Part shown: piece by piece, positions 1 to 5,622 of the stretch
How positions within the stretch are numbered: position 1 is the first letter of the stretch
How the letters are laid out: every line of letters starts with the position of its first letter
Source: Oscillospiraceae bacterium
GTDB taxonomy: Bacteria; Bacillota; Clostridia; Oscillospirales; Ruminococcaceae
Direction of reading: 5' to 3'
Length of the DNA: 5,622 nt
NCBI GenBank assembly: GCA_029240015.1
Contig: JARBTU010000128.1
Coordinates: 1-5,622 of the forward strand
Program-made: the position numbers and the translations under genes
The notes under the pieces: model-generated
Told to the model about the DNA's origin: nothing
What the model saw: the letters and a program-made list of their open reading frames with translations, nothing else
Database searches by the model: none

Positions 1-1
1 C

Positions 2-511
2 GATATAGGGATTCATATTGAAGTGGAAGAAACGGGTACAACATTTGCGGAAAATGCAATCTTGAAAGCAAGAGCAATTTATGAACAAACGAAAATTCCT
101 ACCATTGCGGATGACAGCGGACTGGAAGTGGATGCTTTGGGGAATGCTCCTGGAGTGTATTCGGCAAGATATTCAGGGGAAAATGCAACAGATGATCAAA
201 ACATCAGAAAATTGCTGGATGTTCTTTGGGATGTAAGAAAAGATCAAAGAACGGCACGTTTTGTGTCGGTTATCCATATGATTTTGGATGATCAGGAACA
301 AGTCAATGTATGCGGCGAGTGCCAAGGAATGATAGGTTATGTGCCAACAGGAGAAAACGGATTTGGTTACGACTCTGTGTTTATGGTAGGAGAAAGAAGT
401 TTTGCAGAATTGTCCGATGACGAAAAAGATAGAATCAGCCACAGGGGAAGAGCATTGGAGAAGCTGGTAGAAATCTTAAAAGAAAAGAGTGAAAGAATTG
501 TTAACAAGTAA
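2..511 (+). CDS. rdgB: Non-canonical purine NTP pyrophosphatase (RdgB/HAM1 family), 5' end missing
   Basis: This house-cleaning enzyme hydrolyses dITP, ITP and XTP to the monophosphate plus pyrophosphate, keeping deaminated purines out of DNA and RNA; it acts in the cytosol. The reading frame is open from base 2, giving 169 visible residues. The family is usually about 195–205 residues, so roughly the first 30 (including the N-terminal SxNxxK nucleotide-binding strand) lie outside the window. Visible family motifs, in order, are TGTTFAENA with its metal-binding Glu, ADDSGLEVDA with the catalytic Asp, GVYSARYSG, GECQGMI, ENGFGYDSVF and the base-recognition motif ISHRGRAL near the C-terminus. 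The usual FGYDP reads FGYDS here. The GTG at 23 lies inside the conserved domain and is not the true start. The 3' end overlaps yhbY, suggesting cotranscription. Family assignment is very secure. Confidence 0.96.
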   Translation, partial: DIGIHIEVEETGTTFAENAILKARAIYEQTKIPTIADDSGLEVDALGNAPGVYSARYSGENATDDQNIRKLLDVLWDVRKDQRTARFVSVIHMILDDQEQVNVCGECQGMIGYVPTGENGFGYDSVFMVGERSFAELSDDEKDRISHRGRALEKLVEILKEKSERIVNK

Positions 512-785
512 GCAAAGAGCAAAATTAAGAGGAATCGCAAATAGTTTGGATACAATACTACAGGTGGGTAAAGGCGGGATTTCCGATACTTTGATAAAGC
601 AAGTGGAGGATGCACTTTTGGCACGCGAAATTATTAAGATGAGAGTGCTTGAAAATGCACCGGTGTTAGCAAAAGAGGCAGCCTCAGAACTTGCGAACGC
701 GACTCATGCAGATGTCGTTCAAGTGATAGGGACTCGCTTTGTTTTGTATAAAAGGAACGTAAAAGATCCTGTAATAGAAATTTAA
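498..785 (+). CDS. yhbY: YhbY/CRS1-YhbY (CRM) domain RNA-binding protein
   Basis: This is a small single-domain CRM protein of 95 residues, the usual family length. The family binds rRNA and associates with pre-50S ribosomal particles, so a role in large-subunit assembly is likely. It contains the typical N-terminus LTSKQRAKLRG, the loop VGKGG (residues 23–27), the helix ALLAREIIKMRV and the final strand VVQVIGTRFVLYKR. I chose the TTG at 498 because it gives the family-typical MLTSKQR beginning, with a partial Shine-Dalgarno match GAGTGA (487–492) five bases upstream. A GTG at 489 in the same frame would add only three residues and is the main alternative. Either start overlaps the rdgB end (by 14 or 23 bases), so translation of the two is probably coupled. 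The equivalent Bacillus gene, yqeI, also lies just before nadD. Confidence 0.94.
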   Translation: MLTSKQRAKLRGIANSLDTILQVGKGGISDTLIKQVEDALLAREIIKMRVLENAPVLAKEAASELANATHADVVQVIGTRFVLYKRNVKDPVIEI

Positions 786-805
786 GACAGTTAAAGGTTT
801 TTTGT

Positions 806-814
806 AAGGAGGGG
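806..814 (+). promoter_or_regulatory. Strong ribosome binding site fixing the TTG start of nadD
   Basis: AAGGAGGGG is a near-perfect Shine-Dalgarno sequence lying seven bases (counted from GGAGG) before the TTG at 820. There is no nearby in-frame ATG or GTG, so this site decides the start. Confidence 0.85.
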
Positions 815-819
815 ATTGT

Positions 820-1431
820 TTGAAAAAAATAGCCATTTTCGGCGGAACTTTCAATCCGATACACAAGGGACATATTAGTCTCGCAATACAACTCAACAAA
901 AGAATTGGCTTTGACAAAATTATAGTGATTCCATCCAACATCCCTCCGCATAAAGAAGCTTGTGATCTTGCCTCAAACGAACACAGGTATCAAATGTGCA
1001 AACTTGCAACACAAGAATACGGAGATTTGTTTGAAGTCAGTGATATGGAAATTCGCTCCAACGAAAAAAGTTATAGCATTTATACGGTAGAAGCAATTAG
1101 ACAGATATATCCCAATGATGAGATTTATATGATTCTTGGCAGTGATATGTTTATTTATTTTGACAAATGGTACCGTTTTGAGGATATACTAAGTCAAGTT
1201 GTTTTGGTAACCGGGGCAAGAGCAGAACATGAAGATGAAATATTGCAGTTAAAAGCGAAAGAGCTTATGAAAGAATATCCAAATGCACGGATAATGTGTA
1301 TAGCAATAGACGTAAAAGAAATGTGTTCCACACAAATCAGAACTATGGATAAAAATGGTCAAGATACAAAATGTTTTTTAGATAAAAAGGTTGCTGGGTA
1401 CATAAAAAGCAATCATCTTTATTCTTGTTAG
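820..1431 (+). CDS. nadD: Nicotinate-nucleotide adenylyltransferase
   Basis: This enzyme transfers AMP from ATP to nicotinic acid mononucleotide, giving deamido-NAD, the penultimate step of NAD synthesis. The 203 residues fit the family (about 190–220). The nucleotidyltransferase signature GGTFNPIHKGH lies at residues 8–18, followed by IPPHK (41–45), the LGSD segment with W117 (106–117) and the C-terminal CSTQIR (169–174), which corresponds to the ISSTxIR ATP-binding motif. Translation begins at TTG behind a strong Shine-Dalgarno sequence. Three positions differ from what I expect of the family: the SYTxDT motif reads SYSIYT (Asp replaced by Tyr at 88), the first Ser of SST is Cys, and the usual YLVP-type segment near the end reads CFLDKK. 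All main catalytic motifs remain, so I expect an active enzyme. It lies directly before yqeK, a conserved pairing in Firmicutes. Confidence 0.95.
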   Translation: MKKIAIFGGTFNPIHKGHISLAIQLNKRIGFDKIIVIPSNIPPHKEACDLASNEHRYQMCKLATQEYGDLFEVSDMEIRSNEKSYSIYTVEAIRQIYPNDEIYMILGSDMFIYFDKWYRFEDILSQVVLVTGARAEHEDEILQLKAKELMKEYPNARIMCIAIDVKEMCSTQIRTMDKNGQDTKCFLDKKVAGYIKSNHLYSC

Positions 1432-1434
1432 GAG
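1430..1434 (+). promoter_or_regulatory. Ribosome binding site of yqeK, overlapping the nadD stop
   Basis: AGGAG begins inside the nadD TAG stop codon and ends ten bases before the TTG at 1445. It supports TTG 1445 over the in-frame ATG at 1463, which would be too far away. The overlap with the stop suggests that ribosomes finishing nadD reinitiate on yqeK. Confidence 0.75.
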
Positions 1435-1444
1435 TGCAGTTTTT

Positions 1445-2029
1445 TTGAGTATCGAATATTATATGTCAGTAGCAAAAGATAAGCTAGGGCAAAAAAGATA
1501 TATCCATAGTGTAAACGTTAAAAATCAAGCGCTGAAGTTGGCCGAGATTTATGGATGTGACAAAAACAAAACAGAAGTTGCGGGATTATTACACGATATT
1601 TCAAAAGACGACAATTTAGAAATTCAGTTGCAAACAATTAAAAATGGTGGTATAATTCTAAACAATGTTGAGAAAAACAACCCAAATCTGTTCCATGCAA
1701 TAGCAGGAAGTGCTTTTGTTCAGACAGAATTAGGGATAACGGATATAGACATTATCAATGCAATACGCTATCATACAACAGCAAGAGCCAACATGTCGCT
1801 GTTGGAAAAAATTATTTACCTTGCGGATTTAACATCTGATGACCGAGATTATTCCGATGTAAACCATTTAAGAAAGATTGTAAAAAATGATTTGGATCTG
1901 GGAATGCACTATTCGCTGGTGTATATCATCCCTGACTTGGTAAAAAGAAATTTAATGTTGCATCATGACACCGTTTCGGCATACAATGAATTTTGCTTGG
2001 ATTTTGTGGAGGATTATAATAATGGCTAA
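1445..2029 (+). CDS. yqeK: YqeK-type HD-domain protein, probable symmetrical Ap4A hydrolase
   Basis: YqeK proteins are metal-dependent HD-domain enzymes reported to split diadenosine tetraphosphate (Ap4A) symmetrically into two ADP. The 194 residues match the family length. The expected metal ligands are visible: H21 (in YIHSVNV), the H50–D51 pair (in LLHDISKD), H84 (in FHAIAG), H110 (in AIRYHTT) and D128 (in IIYLADL). The segment MSLLEKIIYLAD is strongly family-typical. After D128 the family usually reads YIEPNR, but here it reads LTSDDR, a local divergence of unknown effect. The start is TTG, set by the AGGAG overlapping the nadD stop. The last eight bases overlap the following LCP gene, whose ribosome binding site lies inside yqeK. 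The substrate is inferred from the family, not shown by this sequence. Confidence 0.92.
   Translation: MSIEYYMSVAKDKLGQKRYIHSVNVKNQALKLAEIYGCDKNKTEVAGLLHDISKDDNLEIQLQTIKNGGIILNNVEKNNPNLFHAIAGSAFVQTELGITDIDIINAIRYHTTARANMSLLEKIIYLADLTSDDRDYSDVNHLRKIVKNDLDLGMHYSLVYIIPDLVKRNLMLHHDTVSAYNEFCLDFVEDYNNG
2008..2012 (+). promoter_or_regulatory. Ribosome binding site of the LCP gene, inside the yqeK end
   Basis: GGAGG lies nine bases before the ATG at 2022 and identifies it as the start. The alternative in-frame ATG at 1965 would add 19 residues that are only yqeK sequence read in another frame. Confidence 0.85.
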
Positions 2030-3137
2030 AAAAAATATAGACCAATATGAAGACATTAGAAGCAATGTCGTTAGAAAGAAAAAGAAAAAAATGAAAACAA
2101 AAGATAAAGTGATTATGGTAATCTCTATTATTGTTATCATTGCATCTCTTTTAACTATAGCTGCCGTAGCATTTCTAAATTGGAAACCTATATCAGGGGG
2201 TAAACTTGATTCAAGTGGCTATACACCTCCTGAGATTAGAGGCAAGAGCATGAATTTTTTGCTTTGCGGAATAGATTATGAAGAGGGTACTTCCAGAGGG
2301 CATTTGACTGACGTTATCATGCTTGTGAACTTTGATATTGCTGCAAATAAAGTTAATATCCTGCAAATCCCTCGAGATACCTACATTGGTACAGATGAAA
2401 CAAGCACAGGTAAAATTAATGCGGTTTACGGGAGATCCAATAACGGAGGAATAAAAGGATTAGCCTCCATAATAAACAGTAAACTTAAGCTTCCTGTTGA
2501 CCAATATGCTACGGTGACAATGACTGCATTCAGAAAAGTAGTTGACGGCATTGGCGGCGTGAAAATGAACGTCCCTCAAACCATCACACTGGAAGGCGTT
2601 ACGATTCAAAAAGGCGAGCAAGTATTAAACGGGGTGCAAGCCGAAAAATTTGTTAGAAAACGTAAGGGCACAGGACTATATGCTACAGGAAGTGACACTG
2701 AAAGGGTTAAAATGCAAAGGCTGTTTGTTGCTGCCTTGGCGAACCAGATGAAAAAAACTTCGGTCACAAAGCTCGCTACTGTTATTACTTCTGTAATTGG
2801 TGACGTAACCACCGATATGGCAGTTAAGGATGTTATTGGCTTCGCTGGAATGATGCAAAAAGTGGACCTATCAAAGATGAAAATTGAAATGCTTCCAGGC
2901 GCAGGGCGTACGGCACCATCCGGTCAATCTGTTTATGCTGTTGATAAAGATGCAACCGCAGCATTGCTGAATGCAAAATTCAGACCATATGCGACTCAAG
3001 TTTCTGCTTCGGAACTGGGTGTTCCGCAACTTGCTAACGTAACGAATGAAAATGAAGATACCGGAAATGATTTTGGTGAGCTTACTGGCGGAGAAGTGCT
3101 GCCGGGACGCAAATCCAGCTCTAATTCCGGTAGCTAA
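2022..3137 (+). CDS. LytR-CpsA-Psr (LCP) family cell-wall glycopolymer transferase
   Basis: LCP proteins move lipid-linked anionic polymers (teichoic acids, capsule or similar) onto peptidoglycan at the outer face of the membrane. The 371-residue product has a short cytoplasmic tail with a very basic stretch (residues 18–29), one transmembrane helix (about 29–53) and an extracellular LCP domain (about 75–245). Domain hallmarks are SRGHLTD (R92, D97), IPRDTYI (R118, D119), KINAVYG (131–137), VDGIGGVKMNVP (174–185), GEQVLNGVQAEKFVRKR (198–214) and DTERVKMQR (225–233). These include the arginines and aspartates that bind pyrophosphate and metal in the family. The last 45 or so residues form a Ser/Gly/Asn/Glu-rich tail that looks disordered. 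ATG 2022 is chosen for its GGAGG site. The gene overlaps yqeK by 8 bases. The polymer it attaches cannot be told from this sequence, so I give no symbol. Confidence 0.93.
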   Translation: MAKKNIDQYEDIRSNVVRKKKKKMKTKDKVIMVISIIVIIASLLTIAAVAFLNWKPISGGKLDSSGYTPPEIRGKSMNFLLCGIDYEEGTSRGHLTDVIMLVNFDIAANKVNILQIPRDTYIGTDETSTGKINAVYGRSNNGGIKGLASIINSKLKLPVDQYATVTMTAFRKVVDGIGGVKMNVPQTITLEGVTIQKGEQVLNGVQAEKFVRKRKGTGLYATGSDTERVKMQRLFVAALANQMKKTSVTKLATVITSVIGDVTTDMAVKDVIGFAGMMQKVDLSKMKIEMLPGAGRTAPSGQSVYAVDKDATAALLNAKFRPYATQVSASELGVPQLANVTNENEDTGNDFGELTGGEVLPGRKSSSNSGS

Positions 3138-3160
3138 ACTTATAAATTTGATTTAACAGA

Positions 3161-3167
3161 GAGGGAG
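3161..3167 (+). promoter_or_regulatory. Ribosome binding site of rsfS, favouring TTG 3174 over ATG 3168
   Basis: GAGGGAG touches the in-frame ATG at 3168, so that ATG is too close to be used efficiently. The TTG at 3174 lies six bases beyond the site, a normal distance. This also matches the TTG starts of neighbouring genes. Confidence 0.6.
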
Positions 3168-3173
3168 ATGTTT

Positions 3174-3542
3174 TTGAACTCATTAAAATTGGCACAAAGC
3201 GTTGTGAAGATATTAGACAGCAAAAAAGCACAGGATATACAGGCAATCAAAATCAGAAATCTGACCATTGTATCGGATTATTTCATCATCGCTTCAGCAA
3301 CCAGTACAACACAGGTAAAGGCTTTGGTGGATGAAGTTGACTACAGGCTTTCAGAACTGGGCATCAAACCCGAAAGAATTGAAGGCTATCAAAGTGCAAG
3401 TTGGATTATTCTTGATTATCTTGATGTTGTAGTCCATATTTTTTATACACAAACACGCGAATTTTATTCTCTTGAAAGGCTTTGGGCTGACGGGGAAAAG
3501 TTGGAACTGGACAATTTGTTAAACAGGAGTGAACTTGATTGA
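3174..3542 (+). CDS. rsfS: Ribosome silencing factor RsfS (Iojap/YbeB family)
   Basis: RsfS binds ribosomal protein uL14 on the 50S subunit and blocks joining with 30S, lowering translation when nutrients run short. The product is 122 residues, within the family range (about 105–130). Diagnostic segments are SDYFIIASATSTTQVKAL, the motif RIEGYQSASWIILDY, DVVVHIF and REFYSLERLW near the C-terminus. I prefer the TTG start at 3174 because of ribosome-binding-site spacing; the ATG at 3168 would add two residues. The 36-base gap after the LCP gene holds no terminator. The TGA stop overlaps the TTG start of leuS (shared bases TTGA), so these two are probably translationally coupled. In Bacillus rsfS follows yqeK directly; here the LCP gene sits between them. 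Confidence 0.94.
   Translation: MNSLKLAQSVVKILDSKKAQDIQAIKIRNLTIVSDYFIIASATSTTQVKALVDEVDYRLSELGIKPERIEGYQSASWIILDYLDVVVHIFYTQTREFYSLERLWADGEKLELDNLLNRSELD
3525..3529 (+). promoter_or_regulatory. Ribosome binding site of leuS, inside the rsfS end
   Basis: AGGAG lies within the last codons of rsfS, nine bases before the TTG at 3539. No ATG or GTG lies in frame at this distance, so the site fixes a TTG start that shares its bases with the rsfS stop. Confidence 0.8.
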
Positions 3543-5622
3543 AATATAATTTTTCTGATATCGAGAAGAAATGGCAAGAGAGCTGGGATAAAAACAACAC
3601 TTTTGCGGCAACAAATGATTATTCAAAGCCGAAGTATTATGCGTTGGTAGAATTCCCTTATCCGTCGGGGCAAGGGCTTCATGTGGGACATCCGCGTTCT
3701 TATACCGCGCTTGATATTGTTGCACGCAAAAGAAGGCTTCAGGGATATAATGTATTGTACCCTATGGGATGGGATGCATTTGGACTTCCTACCGAGAACT
3801 TTGCTATCAAAAATAAAATCCATCCTGAGATTGTAACCGAGCAGAATGTGGCTCACTTCAAATCTCAGCTCAAATCTTTGGGGCTTTCTTTCGATTGGAA
3901 CAGAGAAATTAATACCACCGATCCTGCTTATTTTAAGTGGACGCAGTGGATCTTTATAGAGCTTTTTAAAAAAGGTTTGGCGTATAAAAAAGAAATGGCT
4001 GTAAACTGGTGTACATCCTGTAAAGTTGTTTTGGCAAACGAAGAGGTAGTGAGTGGCGTTTGTGAACGATGCTCGGGAGAGGTTATTCGCAAAGTAAAAT
4101 CTCAATGGATGCTTAAAATTACTGAATATGCACAGCGTCTATTGGATGACTTGGATGAAGTTAATTATATCGAGCGGGTGAAAACTTCCCAGAGGAACTG
4201 GATTGGACGTTCTACAGGAGCAGAGGTGGAGTTTTCTACAACGTCTGGTGATAATCTGCTCATTTATACCACGAGAGCTGACACATTGTTTGGTGCCACC
4301 TATATGGTTATTTCGCCTGAGCACCCGCTGATTGAGAAATGGGCAGACAGCATCGGAAACATGGATCAAATCAGAGACTATCAACAGTCAGCCGCCAAGA
4401 AATCTGATTTTGAAAGAACCGAAGTTGCAAAAGGGAAGACTGGTGTTCAGATTGACGGTATTTATGCAATTAATCCAGTGAACGAACAACAAATTCCGAT
4501 TTTTATATCCGATTATGTTCTTATGACCTATGGGACAGGTGCAATTATGGCTGTTCCTGCACATGATACGAGAGACTATGAGTTTGCTAAAACGTTTGAC
4601 TTGCCGATAGTTGAGGTTGTTGCAGGCGGGAATATTGAAGCGGAAGCTTTCACCGATTGCGATACGGGCGTTATGGTGAATTCAGGAATGCTAAATGAAC
4701 TTAGTGTTGAAGATGCAAAAATCAAGATTGTTGAATGGCTTGAGCAGAATAAAAAAGGGCATCCTAAAGTCAACTTCAAGCTTCGTGACTGGGTGTTTTC
4801 TCGTCAGCGGTATTGGGGAGAACCGATTCCACTTGTTCATTGCGAAAAATGTGGATATGTGCCGATACCTGAAAGCGAGTTGCCATTAAGACTACCTGAG
4901 GTGGAATCGTATGAGCCAACTGAGGACGGCGAATCCCCTCTTGCGAATATAGAAAGCTTTGTGAATACGACTTGCCCTCACTGTGGAGCTCCTGCGAAGA
5001 GGGAAACCGATACCATGCCGCAATGGGCAGGTTCCTCGTGGTATTTTATGAGATATTGCGACCCGGATAATGTGAATGCATTAGCGGCAAAAGAAGCGTT
5101 GGACTACTGGCTCCCTGTGGACTGGTATAACGGGGGAATGGAACACACAACACTGCACTTGCTTTATTCCCGTTTTTGGCACAAATTCCTTTATGATATC
5201 GGTGTGACAAGTTGTAAGGAACCATATGCCAAAAGAACGAGTCATGGAATGATTCTAGGGGAAAACGGCGAAAAAATGAGCAAATCCCGCGGTAACGTAG
5301 TGAATCCGGATGATATCATTGCTGAATATGGTGCGGATACCATGCGCTTATACGAAATGTTTATCGGTGATTTTGAAAAATCGGCTCCGTGGAGTTCGGC
5401 CAGTATCAAAGGCTGTAAGAGATTTTTGGAAAGAACATGGGCACTGCAGGATATCGTGGTTGATGGAGATGAATACCGTCCTCAACTGGAATCTATCCTG
5501 CATAAAACCATCAAAAAAGTGACCGAAGACATCGAAAGCCTTAAATTCAACACAGCGATTGCGGCAATGATGGCTTTGTTAAATTATATTTACAGCATAG
5601 GTTCGATTAATAAAAAAGAACT
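3539..5622 (+). CDS. leuS: Leucyl-tRNA synthetase, 3' end missing
   Basis: This class I aminoacyl-tRNA synthetase charges tRNA-Leu with leucine. The frame stays open for 694 codons to the window edge; bacterial LeuRS is usually 800–870 residues, so roughly the last 110 or more (most of the anticodon-binding and C-terminal domains) are cut off. It begins with the typical KYNFSDIEKKWQ. The HIGH motif appears as HVGH (48–51) and the KMSKS loop is intact at 579–583. A zinc site is suggested by C158/C161 and C175/C178, and a second four-cysteine set lies at 435/438 and 479/482. The CP1 editing domain is present, with TTRADT (244–249) and GTGAIMAVPAHDTRD (332–346), including the conserved editing Asp at 346. 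MPQWAGSSWYF is Firmicutes-like. Translation starts at TTG on the rsfS stop. Identity is very secure. Confidence 0.97.
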   Translation, partial: MKYNFSDIEKKWQESWDKNNTFAATNDYSKPKYYALVEFPYPSGQGLHVGHPRSYTALDIVARKRRLQGYNVLYPMGWDAFGLPTENFAIKNKIHPEIVTEQNVAHFKSQLKSLGLSFDWNREINTTDPAYFKWTQWIFIELFKKGLAYKKEMAVNWCTSCKVVLANEEVVSGVCERCSGEVIRKVKSQWMLKITEYAQRLLDDLDEVNYIERVKTSQRNWIGRSTGAEVEFSTTSGDNLLIYTTRADTLFGATYMVISPEHPLIEKWADSIGNMDQIRDYQQSAAKKSDFERTEVAKGKTGVQIDGIYAINPVNEQQIPIFISDYVLMTYGTGAIMAVPAHDTRDYEFAKTFDLPIVEVVAGGNIEAEAFTDCDTGVMVNSGMLNELSVEDAKIKIVEWLEQNKKGHPKVNFKLRDWVFSRQRYWGEPIPLVHCEKCGYVPIPESELPLRLPEVESYEPTEDGESPLANIESFVNTTCPHCGAPAKRETDTMPQWAGSSWYFMRYCDPDNVNALAAKEALDYWLPVDWYNGGMEHTTLHLLYSRFWHKFLYDIGVTSCKEPYAKRTSHGMILGENGEKMSKSRGNVVNPDDIIAEYGADTMRLYEMFIGDFEKSAPWSSASIKGCKRFLERTWALQDIVVDGDEYRPQLESILHKTIKKVTEDIESLKFNTAIAAMMALLNYIYSIGSINKKE

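Noticed and set aside
747..752. TATAAA near the end of yhbY as a possible -10 box for nadD
   Set aside because: No recognisable -35 hexamer lies about 17 bases upstream, and such sequences are frequent by chance in A+T-rich coding DNA.
786..819. Gap between yhbY and nadD as a possible terminator or regulatory RNA
   Set aside because: It is only 34 bases long, has no inverted repeat, and mostly holds the nadD ribosome binding site.
173..951. Several minus-strand open frames opposite rdgB, yhbY and nadD
   Set aside because: All are covered by well-conserved plus-strand genes. Their predicted products look like random hydrophobic or basic sequence and lack convincing start sites.
1965..2021. 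N-terminal extension of the LCP protein from an upstream ATG
   Set aside because: These 19 codons are yqeK read in another frame, with no ribosome binding site at the proper distance. GGAGG at 2008–2012 clearly serves ATG 2022.
2067..2108. A-rich stretch that resembles a simple repeat
   Set aside because: It encodes the lysine/arginine-rich cytoplasmic anchor just before the LCP membrane helix, which explains the composition.
3141..3155. TATAAA-like sequence and small inverted repeat (TAAAT, three-base loop, ATTTA) between the LCP gene and rsfS
   Set aside because: There is no -35-like element at the right distance for a promoter. The stem is only five A/T pairs with no following T-run, so it is not a terminator either.
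3623..4105. 160-codon open frame on the minus strand
   Set aside because: It lies wholly inside leuS, opposite the conserved HIGH and zinc-site region, and its translation shows no recognisable motif. It is an antisense shadow.

Overview
This window shows an ordinary, tightly packed, single-strand housekeeping operon from a low-GC Gram-positive bacterium. It is most likely a member of class Clostridia. I base this on three things: the A+T-rich sequence, the strong AGGAG-type ribosome binding sites, and the gene order yhbY–nadD–yqeK–LCP–rsfS–leuS. That order resembles the yqeI–nadD–yqeK–rsfS block of Bacillus with a LytR-CpsA-Psr gene inserted, as is common in clostridia. The protein sequences also read as Firmicutes-type. 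I cannot name the genus.

Layout, all on the + strand: (1) rdgB/HAM1 purine-NTP pyrophosphatase, cut by the left edge (2–511). (2) yhbY RNA-binding protein, overlapping the rdgB end (498–785). (3) nadD nicotinate mononucleotide adenylyltransferase (820–1431). (4) yqeK HD-domain Ap4A hydrolase family protein (1445–2029). (5) A membrane-anchored LCP-family glycopolymer transferase (2022–3137), overlapping yqeK by 8 bases. (6) rsfS ribosome silencing factor (3174–3542). (7) leuS leucyl-tRNA synthetase, which starts on the rsfS stop codon and runs off the right edge (3539–5622). The largest gaps are about 34–36 bases, and I see no terminator or convincing promoter anywhere. All seven genes are therefore probably read as one transcript begun upstream of the window.

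The operon mixes nucleotide housekeeping (RdgB cleans up dITP/XTP, NadD makes the NAD precursor, YqeK removes Ap4A), ribosome maturation and dormancy (YhbY, RsfS), tRNA charging (LeuS) and cell-envelope assembly (LCP). One functional thread is that aminoacyl-tRNA synthetases are a known source of Ap4A, the substrate of YqeK-type enzymes, and here the two kinds of gene share an operon.

I found no mobile element, CRISPR array, RNA gene or undescribed system. The more interesting details are small. There is an unusually high share of TTG start codons (nadD, yqeK and leuS clearly, yhbY and rsfS probably). Start and stop codons are fused between rsfS and leuS. Conserved motifs in NadD and YqeK carry several substitutions.
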